From Streptomyces sp. JB150 (GTDB taxonomy: Bacteria; Actinomycetota; Actinomycetes; Streptomycetales; Streptomycetaceae): 64,000 nt of DNA. The notes beneath the pieces were generated by a model. It did no database searches, had not been told where the DNA came from, and worked only from the letters and a program-made list of their open reading frames with translations. The stretch covers positions 445,686 through 509,685 of the forward strand of contig NZ_CP049780.1 of assembly GCF_011193355.1 (NCBI RefSeq), in the 5' to 3' direction. Positions 9,027 to 16,883 of the stretch are shown piece by piece. Position 1 is the stretch's first letter; each line of letters opens with the position of its first letter. A program made the translations under genes and the position numbers.

Positions 9027-9423
9027 GTGATCAGCCTATAGAACCACCACCGGCGCCCACCCGACCGGTCGGCGCCCGCGCCCCGCCCGGGCACCTTCCG
9101 CGAGGCCTCGCACTGCGCGCGGGACGGTGCCGTACGTCGGACGGCTCGCACGGCGCGCGGGACCGGCGGCGTACGCCGGACGCGGCCTCGGCTCAAGGCG
9201 GGCCGGCGGCCCGGCCTCCGCCGGCTGGGCGTCGACCGGCTGGGCGCACCGTCCTCTCGGAACGGGCTCCGCCGGACACCGCCGTGGCGCGGCGTGCCTC
9301 AGCCGTCCGGCGCAGTGCGCATCCACGACGGCCCCTTCCGTGGAAGTCATCAGCAGACGGCGGCGGCCCGGCGCCGGGACGCGGTGCGCCGCGGTGCGGG
9401 ACGAGAGAGGGACCGAGCGCGAG
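9027..9423. other. Gene-free divergent region between marR and the SDR-type gene
   Basis: About 400 bp with no credible gene on either strand. It holds an imperfect two-copy direct repeat of 38-bp period at about 9115-9186 (each copy starts GCGCGCGGGAC) and otherwise GC-rich spacer. Promoters for both flanking genes must lie here, but I could not pick one with confidence. Confidence 0.5.
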
Positions 9424-10956
9424 ATGAACGGTGACGACACGACGGCGGAGCCGCTGCGCTGCCTGGTGACGGGCGCGACCGGCTACATCGGCGGGCGGCT
9501 GGTCCCCGAGCTGCTGGGCGCCGGACACCGGGTGCGGTGTCTGGCCCGCTCCCCCGGCAAGCTGCGCGACCACCCGTGGGCCGGCGACGTGGAGATCGTC
9601 CGGGGCGATGTCACGGACGACGCCTCGGTCGGCGCGGCCCTGCGGGACGTGGACGTGGCGTACTACCTGGTGCACGCGCTGGGCAGCGGCACGGACTTCG
9701 AGGAGACGGACCGGCGGGCGGCGACCGTGTTCGCCCGGCGGGCCCGCGCCGCGGGGGTGCGGCGCGTGGTCTACCTCGGCGGCCTCACCCCGGCGGGCGT
9801 CCCCGAACGGGACCTGTCGCCGCACCTGCGCTCGCGCGCCGAGGTGGGCCGCATCCTGCTCGCGTCCGGCGTGCCCACGACCGTGCTGCGGGCGGCGGTG
9901 ATCCTCGGCTCCGGCTCGGCCTCCTTCGAGATGCTGCGGTACCTGACCGAGCGCCTGCCGGTCATGGTCACCCCCAGCTGGGTGCACACCCGGATCCAGC
10001 CCATCGCCGTACGGGACGTGCTGCGCATGCTGGTCGGCAGTGCGCGGATGCCCGCGGAGGTGAACCGCGCCTTCGACATCGGCGGCCCGGAGGTGCTGAC
10101 GTACCGCGACATGATGCGGCGCTACGCGCGGATCGCCGGACTGCCGCGCCGTCTCGTCGTCCCCGTACCGGTCCTCACGCCCGGCCTGTCCAGCCACTGG
10201 GTCGGCCTCGTCACCCCGGTGCCCGCGTCCATCGCCCGGCCGCTCGCCGAGTCGCTGCGCCACGAGGTCGTCTGCCACGAGCACGACATCGCCCGCTACG
10301 TCCCCGACCCACCCGGGCATCCGCTCGGTTTCGACGAGGCGGTACGGCTCGCGCTGCAGCGGGTGCGGGAGGCCCGGGTGGACACCCGCTGGTCGAACGC
10401 CGCGGTGCCCGGCGCCCCGAGCGACCCGCTGCCCACCGACCCGGACTGGGCGGGCGGCAGTCTCTACACGGACGAGCGCGAGATCACGGTGAACGCCTCG
10501 CGGGAGGCGCTGTGGCGGGTCATCGAGGGCATCGGCGGCGAGCACGGCTGGTACTCCTTCTCGCTCGCCTGGTCCGTGCGCGGCCGGCTGGACCGACTGG
10601 CCGGCGGGGTCGGACTGCGCCGCGGCCGCCGCGACGCCCATCGGCTGCGGGCCGGTGACTCGCTGGACTTCTGGCGGGTGGAGGAGATCGAGCGGGGGCG
10701 GCTGCTGCGGCTGCGGGCCGAGATGCGGCTGCCGGGGCTGGCCTGGCTGGAGATGTACGCCGAGACGGACCCGGCCGGCCACACCCGGTACCGCCAGCGC
10801 GCCCTGTTCCACCCGCGCGGTCTGCTCGGCCAGGCCTACTGGTGGGGCGTGTCGCCCTTCCACGCCCTGGTGTTCGGCGGCATGGCCCGCAACATCGCGA
10901 AGGCCGCGGCCAGGAGACCGGTCCCGTCCGACCGGACGCCCGAGCCCGCCCGCTGA
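9424..10956 (+). CDS. NAD(P)-binding SDR-like protein with C-terminal DUF2867 domain
   Basis: A 510-residue two-domain protein; ATG 9424 fits better than the longer frame from 9127. The N-terminus is an atypical short-chain dehydrogenase/NmrA-like Rossmann fold, with VTGATGYIGGRLVPELLGAG at about residue 14 and VAYYLVHALGSG at ~80. The C-terminal ~150 residues (from ITVNASREALWRVIEGIGG) match a DUF2867/START-like region. Such proteins are commonly found next to photolyase genes in actinomycetes. Only 30 bp separate it from phr downstream, so they form an operon. The reaction is unknown; a role in light or oxidative stress is inferred only from context. Confidence 0.85.
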   Translation: MNGDDTTAEPLRCLVTGATGYIGGRLVPELLGAGHRVRCLARSPGKLRDHPWAGDVEIVRGDVTDDASVGAALRDVDVAYYLVHALGSGTDFEETDRRAATVFARRARAAGVRRVVYLGGLTPAGVPERDLSPHLRSRAEVGRILLASGVPTTVLRAAVILGSGSASFEMLRYLTERLPVMVTPSWVHTRIQPIAVRDVLRMLVGSARMPAEVNRAFDIGGPEVLTYRDMMRRYARIAGLPRRLVVPVPVLTPGLSSHWVGLVTPVPASIARPLAESLRHEVVCHEHDIARYVPDPPGHPLGFDEAVRLALQRVREARVDTRWSNAAVPGAPSDPLPTDPDWAGGSLYTDEREITVNASREALWRVIEGIGGEHGWYSFSLAWSVRGRLDRLAGGVGLRRGRRDAHRLRAGDSLDFWRVEEIERGRLLRLRAEMRLPGLAWLEMYAETDPAGHTRYRQRALFHPRGLLGQAYWWGVSPFHALVFGGMARNIAKAAARRPVPSDRTPEPAR

Positions 10957-10986
10957 CCCCTCACCCGTCCGCCCCGGAGATACCCC

Positions 10987-12354
10987 ATGAACACCTCGAT
11001 CGTCCTGTTCACCTGCGATCTGCGGCTGCACGATCATCCGCCGCTGCGCGCCGCGCTGGAGGGCGGCCGGCAGGTGGTGCCGCTGTTCGTGCGGGACCGG
11101 GCGGTGGCCGCCGCCGGGTTCGACGTGCCGAACCGGCGCGCGTTCCTCGCGGACTGCCTGCGCGACCTGGACGCGGGGCTGCGCGAGCGCGGCGGGCGGC
11201 TGGTGGTGCGCTCGGGCGACGTGGTGGCGGAGGTGTGCCGGGTGGCGGCGGAGACGGACGCCGACGAGGTGCACCTCGCGGCCGACGTCAGCGCCTTCGC
11301 GCACCGCCGCGAGGAGCGCCTGCGCCGGGAGCTGGGTGGTGGCGGCCGCCGGCTGCACGTCCACGACACGGTGACCTGGGCGGTCACGCCCGGCGCGGTG
11401 ACCCCCTCCTCCTCCGACCACTTCGCGGTGTTCACCCCGTACTTCCGGCACTGGGAGCGCCGGCGGCTGCGCGCCCCGCTGCGCCCGCCCCGGTTCGTCC
11501 CGGTGCCCGACGGGGTCGGCTCCGAGCCGGTCCCCGCCCGCCACGAGGTGACCGGGACGTCGCCGGGGCTGGCCACCGGCGGGGAACGGGAGGGCAGGCG
11601 GCGGCTCGCGAACTGGCTGCGGTACGGTCTCGCCGCCTACGCCGACCGTCACGACGACCTCGCCGCCGACGCCACCTCGCGCCTCTCACCGCATCTGCAC
11701 TTCGGCACCCTCTCCCCCGTCGAGCTGGTCCACCTGGCGCGCCGGGCTGAAGGTCCGGGCGCGGAGGCGTTCGTACGGCAGCTGGCCTGGCGCGACTTCC
11801 ACCGCCAGGTGCTGGCGGCCCGGCCACGGGCGGCGTCCGCCGACTACCGCACCCTGCACGACCACTGGCGCACCGAGCGCACCGCGCGCGCCGACATCGA
11901 GGCGTGGCGGGAGGGCCGTACCGGCTATCCGGTGGTCGACGCGGCGATGCGCCAGCTGCTGTACGAGGGCTGGATGCACAACCGGGCGCGGCTGCTGGCG
12001 GCGAGTTTCCTGACCAAGACGCTGTACGTCGACTGGCGCGTCGGCGCCCGCCACTTCCTGGACCTCCTGGTGGACGGCGACCTGGCCAACAACCAGCTCA
12101 ACTGGCAGTGGGTGGCCGGGACCGGCACCGACACCCGGCCGGACCGGGTCCTCAACCCCGTCATCCAGGGCAGGCGCCACGACCCGGACGGCGCGTACGT
12201 ACGGCGCTGGGTGCCGGAGCTGCGGGAGGTGGCGGGGCCCGCCGTGCACGAGCCGTGGCGGCTCGCCGGGCCGGTCGCGCCGGACTATCCGGATCCGATC
12301 GTCGGCCTGGCGGACGGGCTGGCCCGCTTCAGGCGGGCGCGGCAGCGCGACTGA
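10987..12354 (+). CDS. phr: Deoxyribodipyrimidine photolyase (cryptochrome/photolyase family, class I CPD type)
   Basis: A 455-residue protein, normal for the class. The N-terminal antenna-binding alpha/beta domain opens with SIVLFTCDLRLHDHPPLRAA. The C-terminal FAD domain has SRLSPHLHFGTLSP, FVRQLAWRDF, GYPVVDAAMRQL, GWMHNRARLLAASFLTK and NNQLNWQWVAGTGTDT, which bind FAD and contain the tryptophans used for electron transfer. The enzyme uses blue/near-UV light to split cyclobutane pyrimidine dimers. It follows the SDR-like gene at 30 bp. The gene convergent with it is a ruined B12-binding MerR regulator of the type that normally controls phr by light, so regulation here may be lost or moved to another locus. 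Confidence 0.93.
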   Translation: MNTSIVLFTCDLRLHDHPPLRAALEGGRQVVPLFVRDRAVAAAGFDVPNRRAFLADCLRDLDAGLRERGGRLVVRSGDVVAEVCRVAAETDADEVHLAADVSAFAHRREERLRRELGGGGRRLHVHDTVTWAVTPGAVTPSSSDHFAVFTPYFRHWERRRLRAPLRPPRFVPVPDGVGSEPVPARHEVTGTSPGLATGGEREGRRRLANWLRYGLAAYADRHDDLAADATSRLSPHLHFGTLSPVELVHLARRAEGPGAEAFVRQLAWRDFHRQVLAARPRAASADYRTLHDHWRTERTARADIEAWREGRTGYPVVDAAMRQLLYEGWMHNRARLLAASFLTKTLYVDWRVGARHFLDLLVDGDLANNQLNWQWVAGTGTDTRPDRVLNPVIQGRRHDPDGAYVRRWVPELREVAGPAVHEPWRLAGPVAPDYPDPIVGLADGLARFRRARQRD

Positions 12355-12424
12355 CGCGGACGCCGCCCCGGCCGTTCCGCCGCCCGTTGCCGCCTTCCCG
12401 TCGCCCGTTCCTCGCGAGCGCCGC

Positions 12425-12904
12425 TCAGGCGTGGGAGCGGTACGTCGCGCTCAGCAGGTCCAGCGCCTCCGCGAGTCCGGCCGGCCTCGGCAGCCCGGCC
12501 GCGGGGCGTCCCGCCCAGCCGGGTCCGCCCAGCACCACCAGCGGCTGCCGGCGCGCCCCCTTGACGCCCCACCGGGTGCCGCCGACGTGCCGAACACCCG
12601 GGTGGGCACGCCGCGCTGCCCGGGCCCGGCGTTCAGCGCCTCCAGCGGCAGGGTGTGCTGCTCGCCGGGGACACAGGCCAGCAGCACGGGTCCGGCGAGG
12701 CCGGCTCCCCGGGCCGGCGGGGTCGGGGTGTGCCGGCGCAGCGTGGTGGACACGTGCCAGGACAGCAGGTGCTCGACCTCGACGTACCGGTCGCCGGAGG
12801 TGGCCCACTTGCGTCCCATGGCGTGCAGCGTGGGCACCATGACCTCCTGCCAGGCCACGGTCAGTCCGTGCTCGTCCACCGCGGCGGCCAACTGGTCCAG
12901 CAGC
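12425..12904 (-). pseudogene. litR: B12-binding MerR/LitR-type light regulator, truncated and frameshifted
   Basis: One frame (12451-12891) gives LAAAVDEHGLTVAWQEVMVP, TLHAMGRKWATSGDRYVEVE, HLLSWHVSTTLRR and VLLACVPGEQHTLPLEAL, the four-helix and B12-binding portions of LitR/CarH-type regulators. The last part, QPLVVLGGPGWAGRPAAG then RPAGLAEALDLLSATYR, is only readable in another frame ending at 12425, so a frameshift lies around 12560-12600. The whole N-terminal MerR DNA-binding domain is missing; similarity stops abruptly near 12904. The B12-site histidine stretch is not the usual intact motif. LitR proteins repress photolyase and carotenoid genes in the dark, so its position convergent with phr fits. 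Not functional as it stands. Confidence 0.65.
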
Positions 12905-13012
12905 CCCGATCAGGGCCTGCGCCCGCTACGCGACCCGGACACACCGGAAGACACCGACGACGAGGGACAGGACCGCCATTCACCACCGACGGTGACCACG
13001 GACGTGACATAG
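12905..13012 (+). pseudogene. C-terminal scrap of an unknown protein at the left edge of a lower-GC block
   Basis: Directly at the point where the LitR remnant stops, a plus-strand frame reads GLRPLRDPDTPEDTDDEG then QDRHSPPTVTTDVT and ends at 13012. It looks like the acidic tail of a real protein whose body is missing. No family is recognisable. It marks a recombination junction near 12905. Confidence 0.3.
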
Positions 13013-13097
13013 GGGCCCGCTTCGGCCACTCAGCCAGGGCGCCGCTACCTGACCGCGGTAAGTGCTGGTGCCGCGCCGCTGGGGCGGCTGAGGCGGC

Positions 13098-13829
13098 ATG
13101 ACAGAGCGGCCTGGCTCCGTGAGTCGCGAGGCGAGGGTAAATGACTTGCTGACCTGCTTGAATGCCCGGGTGACCCCTGACATTCTCTTTCTCCGCGTCT
13201 TCTGCGACACGAACGGCAACTACGGCAATGTCCTGGGCGTAGTGCGCGACGGCCGTGCCTTCCCCGACGAGCAGTCCAGACAGGCCCTGGCCCGGGAACT
13301 GGGGCTCAGCGAAACCGTATTCATAGACGACGCCCACCGGGGCATCGTGGACATCTACACGCCAGGGGTGCGCCTTCCGTTTGCCGGGTACCCGCTCGTC
13401 GGCGTGGCCTGGCTCCTCGGTCTGGAGAGGCTGGAGCTTCCTGTGGGGTGCATCCCCGTCCGCCATGCCGACGGATTCCCGTGGATCAGTGCGCGAGCAG
13501 AGTGGGTGCCGCCGCGCACGCTGCGGCAGTACGGCAGCACGCAGGAGGTCGATGCGCTAGCGGTGCCGGAACCGGGAGAGTGGGTGTACGCCTGGGCCTG
13601 GCAGGACGAGGCCGCCGGCCGAGTCCGGGCCCGGGGATTCCCAGGCCGTGGCGACGGCATTCACGAGGACGAAGCGACCGGCGCGGCAGCGCTCCTGCTC
13701 GCCGACCGGTTGGGGCGGGCTGTTGCGGTCACCCAAGGCAGAGGGTCGCAGATCATGGCGGCCCCCGGCTCTGACGGGACGACGCACATCGGCGGACGGG
13801 TCTGCGCCGTTGAGAAGCCTGCGTGCTGA
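13098..13829 (+). CDS. PhzF-family isomerase/epimerase-like protein
   Basis: A 243-residue protein. The PhzF diaminopimelate-epimerase fold is visible: LRVFCDTNGNYGNVLGVV with the family's early strand, SETVFIDDA, the glycine-proline turn VRLPFAGYPLVGVAWLL, and the second-half DEATGAAALLLADRLGRAV. Typical members have about 270-300 residues, so this one is short, with the segment between the two halves compressed. The catalytic Glu of PhzF is not obvious; an Asp follows SETVFI. PhzF proteins do isomerisations in phenazine and other pathways, but most remain unassigned. Codon use is less GC-biased than its neighbours (ATA and CTA codons are present). The start could also be GTG 13170. Nothing in the neighbourhood suggests a phenazine pathway. 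Confidence 0.7.
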   Translation: MTERPGSVSREARVNDLLTCLNARVTPDILFLRVFCDTNGNYGNVLGVVRDGRAFPDEQSRQALARELGLSETVFIDDAHRGIVDIYTPGVRLPFAGYPLVGVAWLLGLERLELPVGCIPVRHADGFPWISARAEWVPPRTLRQYGSTQEVDALAVPEPGEWVYAWAWQDEAAGRVRARGFPGRGDGIHEDEATGAAALLLADRLGRAVAVTQGRGSQIMAAPGSDGTTHIGGRVCAVEKPAC

Positions 13830-13886
13830 GCTCCAGGTCATGGCCAACTGGGTGCCTGAGGGAGCCCGGTTGGTAGCGTCACCGGC

Positions 13887-14570
13887 ATGAATCAAGATCG
13901 CGTGCTCGAAGCATTCCGCCAGGAATCTGGGGTGCTCAGTGATGCCATATCAGAACTGTCCGAAGCTGAGTGGAGCCTCCCGACACGCTGCACCCCGTGG
14001 ACCGTACGCGACCTGCTCGGGCACGTGTGCGTCGTGATCGATTGGCTTCCGGGCATGCTGGACGCGCCAGCCCCGGGTGCGGCCACGATCTCCGCTGCGG
14101 ATTACTACCGCCCGGACGACCGCTTCTCACCCCAGACCAACAGTGCCCGGATCGCCCTGGCTCAGGACCGAGCAGCAGAACCGGCTGATGGTGCCGCCTT
14201 CGCCGAGCATTTCACCGCGACCTGGCAGCGGGTCGACCGGCTGTGCCGGGTCCAGCCGTCCAGCCGTACCGTCTGGACGCGTCATGGCGACGCCATGCTC
14301 TTGCCGGAGTACCTGCTCACCCGAGTCGTCGAAGTCGCTGTCCACGGCCTTGACCTGGCTGATGCACTCGGACGCGAACCCTGGCTCACCTCGTCAGCCG
14401 GTGACGCCGTGCTGGAGCTGCTTCTCGGCGCAGAGCAGATGGCGGCCGCCGACAAGTTGGGTTGGAGCCAGCCGCACTTCTTGCGCAAAGCTACCGGCCG
14501 TGAGCCGTTGGACGAAACAGAGGCCGCGCAGATCGAACAGCTCGGCATCCGATGGCTCGCCCTGGGCTGA
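13887..14570 (+). CDS. Maleylpyruvate isomerase family, mycothiol-dependent-type enzyme
   Basis: A 227-residue DinB/YfiT-fold protein. The N-terminal helix has the typical LSEAEWSLPTRCTPWTVRDL then LGHVCVVIDWL, with the metal-site His in LLGHV and the second His pair in RVVEVAVHGLDLADALG (~150-166). These form the metal and mycothiol site in the family. Length is normal. Members transfer or use mycothiol, the low-molecular-weight thiol of actinomycetes, in detoxification or isomerisation; the real substrate here is unknown. It lies 57 bp after the PhzF gene in the same lower-GC block, so the two probably travel and are expressed together. Confidence 0.82.
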   Translation: MNQDRVLEAFRQESGVLSDAISELSEAEWSLPTRCTPWTVRDLLGHVCVVIDWLPGMLDAPAPGAATISAADYYRPDDRFSPQTNSARIALAQDRAAEPADGAAFAEHFTATWQRVDRLCRVQPSSRTVWTRHGDAMLLPEYLLTRVVEVAVHGLDLADALGREPWLTSSAGDAVLELLLGAEQMAAADKLGWSQPHFLRKATGREPLDETEAAQIEQLGIRWLALG

Positions 14571-14620
14571 CACCTGCGCTCCACTGCAACAAGATCATCC
14601 CACGACAGCGCTCGGAGTGA

Positions 14621-14815
14621 TTGCTGCCGACGTTCAACGAACTCTCGTTTTCTGACCAGGGTTATTCAACAACCCGGCCCTTTCTGTACCGCAATTACTC
14701 ACACCCGGGACCGGACGCGGGCGTGATCTGGAACAACATCGTCATCGGCGCCCTGGCCATGGTCCTGGGCGCGGTCTGCGCGGCGACGGCCGCGAAGAGC
14801 GCCTCCTGGCCGTAG
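14621..14815 (+). pseudogene. Membrane-protein C-terminal fragment (SPW-repeat-like)
   Basis: The last ~30 codons read DAGVIWNNIVIGALAMVLGA then VCAATAAKSASWP: one transmembrane helix preceded by the Trp-Asn-Asn pattern found before the second helix of SPW-repeat membrane proteins. The first part (from 14621) looks unrelated to any protein and has no ribosome site. I read it as the 3' end of a gene cut off at the right edge of the inserted block, around 14670-14700. Low confidence on family. Confidence 0.35.
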
Positions 14816-14890
14816 ACGAGCGGGAGCGACGGGAGAAACGGAGAGACGGGGGCGGACCAGAGGAGTCGGGGGCGGACGAGGACGGACGGC

Positions 14891-14916
14891 GAGGCCGGCC
14901 CGAGCGGGCCGGCCTC
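14891..14916. terminator. Rho-independent-type hairpin
   Basis: A 12-bp perfect stem (GAGGCCGGCCCG with CGGGCCGGCCTC) and a 2-base gap, 75 bp after the membrane-protein fragment and 175 bp before the next start. It most likely ends the original upstream transcript. Confidence 0.6.
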
Positions 14917-15092
14917 TTCGCGTGCGGCACGGCGTGTGCGGCACGGCGTGTGCGCCACAGCGGCCGGCACGGGGGCGCGCACGACGCCGGGCACCGGACA
15001 GCGGGAACGCGTGGTCCGGACCCCTGCGGGCACCCGCATGCGAGCGGGGTGCCTCACCGCATCCCGGCAGACTCTCGACAGGAGGAGCGAAG

Positions 15093-15365
15093 ATGGAGAT
15101 ATCCGGCCTTATCAGCGCCCTGGTGATCGGCATCGTCATCGGCGTCCTCGGTCGCCTGGCCGTGCCGGGCCGTCAGCACATCGGCGTGCTGTGGACGATC
15201 CTCGTCGGCATCGTGGCCGCGCTGCTCGGCTCCGCGCTCGCCGGCGCACTGGGCGTGCGTGACACCAACGGCGTCGACTGGGTCGAATGGCTCATCCAGA
15301 TCGCCCTCGCCGCGCTGGGCGTGGTGGCCCTGAGCCGCACCAAGGTCGCCAGGGTCCGGCACTGA
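15093..15365 (+). CDS. GlsB/YeaQ/YmgE-family (transglycosylase-associated) small membrane protein
   Basis: A 90-residue protein starting at ATG 15093 behind a very good GGAGGAGCGAAG ribosome site. Three hydrophobic segments fit the family: ISALVIGIVIGVLGRLAVPG (~6-25), VLWTILVGIVAALLGSALAG (~31-51) and WLIQIALAALGVVALS (~64-80). The glycines in GxxxG pattern and the first-helix GRLAVPG turn are typical. These proteins are often stress- or sporulation-induced in actinomycetes; their molecular role is unknown. It appears monocistronic, with a terminator hairpin upstream and a separate deaminase gene 91 bp downstream. Confidence 0.85.
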   Translation: MEISGLISALVIGIVIGVLGRLAVPGRQHIGVLWTILVGIVAALLGSALAGALGVRDTNGVDWVEWLIQIALAALGVVALSRTKVARVRH

Positions 15366-15456
15366 CGGCCGCGCCCGCACAGCACGGTCCGGGCGACTGT
15401 GGGAGGGTGCGGGCGCACAGGCCGGCGAGTTCACAGCGCGAGGAGGACCGTACGCC

Positions 15457-15969
15457 ATGGTCGTGAAGGAGACCGAACTGCCGTACCTGCGACGCTGCGT
15501 GGAGCTGGCGGAGCAGGCGCTGGACGCCGGGGACGAGCCGTTCGGCTCGGTGCTGGTGGGCGCGGACGGCACGGTGCTCGGCGAGGACCACAACCGTGTG
15601 GCGTCCGGCGACCGCACCCGCCACCCGGAGTTCGAGCTGGCCCGCTGGTCGGCCACGCGGCTGACGCCCGGGGAGCGGGCGGCGGCGACCGTCTACACGT
15701 CCGGCGAGCACTGCCCGATGTGCGCCGCCGCGCACGCCTGGGTGGGCCTCGGCCGGATCGTGTACGTGGTGTCCTCCGAGCAGCTCTCCGGCTGGCTGAC
15801 GGAGTGGGGCGTGCCCGCGCCGCCGGTGCGGACGCTGCCGGTGCACGAGGTGGCCCCCGGGGTGACGGTGGACGGCCCGGTGCCCGAACTGGCGGACCAG
15901 GTTAGGGAGTTGCACCGCAGGTTCTTCCGCGTCCCGCCCGCGACCCCGCGCCCGGGAACCGCCCCCTGA
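15457..15969 (+). CDS. Nucleoside/cytidine-deaminase-like zinc hydrolase
   Basis: A 170-residue single-domain protein. The CMP/dCMP-deaminase zinc motif is intact: HPE at residues 56-58 (His zinc ligand, Glu proton shuttle) and CPMC at 86-89 (two Cys ligands). The upstream GDEPFGSVLVGADGTVL is typical of the guanine/tRNA-adenosine branch. Members hydrolyse amino groups from purine or pyrimidine bases and nucleosides; which base is unclear, since the substrate loops are not diagnostic by eye. It is convergent with a TetR gene, the two stops only 3 bp apart. The start ATG 15457 has GGAGGA about 12 bases upstream. Confidence 0.85.
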   Translation: MVVKETELPYLRRCVELAEQALDAGDEPFGSVLVGADGTVLGEDHNRVASGDRTRHPEFELARWSATRLTPGERAAATVYTSGEHCPMCAAAHAWVGLGRIVYVVSSEQLSGWLTEWGVPAPPVRTLPVHEVAPGVTVDGPVPELADQVRELHRRFFRVPPATPRPGTAP

Positions 15970-15972
15970 CCG

Positions 15973-16755
15973 TCACGTGAAGCGGTCGAGCAGCGCGTCC
16001 AGCCCCGCCGCCAGCGCCTCCGGCCCGGCCGGACCGGCCAGGGCGAGGGCGGTGGCACGCAACCGGGGCAGCTCCTGCGCGGAGATGCGGTGCAGCCCGA
16101 TGCGGAAGGCGGGATCGGGCTCCTCGGGCACGTCGTCCATCGCGCGCAGCTCGACCAGCAGATAGCCGAGCAGCCACGCGGTGAACGACCGGTGCACGGC
16201 GACCGCCTGACGGTCGCTCATACCCGCGTCGGACAGCAGCGCCAGGATCCGCTCGTCGCTGCGCAGCACGGCCGCCGGACGGCGGGCCAGCGGGGTGGAC
16301 AGCAGCCGGGTGGCGAGCAGCGGGACGACGTTGGGGTGGCGCAGCGCGACCCGGTGGGCGGTACGCGCGATGCGGTGCAGCCCGCCCCGCCAGTCCCCGG
16401 CGCGCTCCCCCGCCCCGGCCCCGCGCCGCGACTCAATCCCCTCCCTTGCCCCCAGCCCCAGCCCCTCCCTCTCTCCCGCTCCCTCGCCCAGCTCCCGCTC
16501 CAGTTCCAGGCAGAACGCCTCCACCAGCCCGTCGAGCAGCGCGTCCTTGCCGGAGGCGTAGCGGTAGAGCGCCATCGCCTCCACGCCCAGCTCCGCGCCG
16601 AGCCGCCGCATGCTCAGCCCGGACAGCCCGTCCCGGTCGACGATCTCCAGCGCCGAGGCGAGCACCCGCTCCCGGTTCAGCCTGCCGTAGCGCCCCCGGT
16701 CGCTCGCGCGGCGCCCCTGAACGCCGCCCCGGGGGCCTTCCCGCTCACCCGCCAT
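15973..16755 (-). CDS. TetR-family regulator with tetracycline-repressor-like C-terminal domain
   Basis: A 260-residue protein from ATG 16755; the longer open frame to 16977 runs across the operator and is not used. The HTH reads NRERVLASALEIVDRDGLSG, LSMRRLGAELGVEAMALYRY and ASGKDALLDGLVE (~30-80). The larger, C-terminal part (FTAWLLGYLLVELRA, DPAFRIGLHRI) matches the TetR_C-type ligand domain. An acidic, repeat-rich insert (EGAGEREGLGLGAREG) lies between the domains. A strong inverted repeat at 16825-16853 lies just upstream, in the gap to the divergent (now broken) glycosyltransferase, so it probably represses itself and that gene. Confidence 0.88.
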   Translation of the reverse strand: MAGEREGPRGGVQGRRASDRGRYGRLNRERVLASALEIVDRDGLSGLSMRRLGAELGVEAMALYRYASGKDALLDGLVEAFCLELERELGEGAGEREGLGLGAREGIESRRGAGAGERAGDWRGGLHRIARTAHRVALRHPNVVPLLATRLLSTPLARRPAAVLRSDERILALLSDAGMSDRQAVAVHRSFTAWLLGYLLVELRAMDDVPEEPDPAFRIGLHRISAQELPRLRATALALAGPAGPEALAAGLDALLDRFT

Positions 16756-16824
16756 CACCGCCCACCTCACCCTCGCCACCAGCGCGAACCGGCATCTCTT
16801 GACGTAACAGAACGTAGGCGCAAA

Positions 16825-16853
16825 GTCGTACGTATACGCTGTAAACGTACGAC
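16825..16853. promoter_or_regulatory. TetR operator: 9-bp perfect inverted repeat
   Basis: GTCGTACGT, 11 bases, then ACGTACGAC. The arms are perfect reverse complements. It lies 70 bp upstream of the tetR start and 31 bp upstream of the divergent glycosyltransferase start, covering the likely promoters of both. Confidence 0.7.
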
Positions 16854-16883
16854 CGCAGCGTACAGCGTCGGGAGCGTTTTCCG

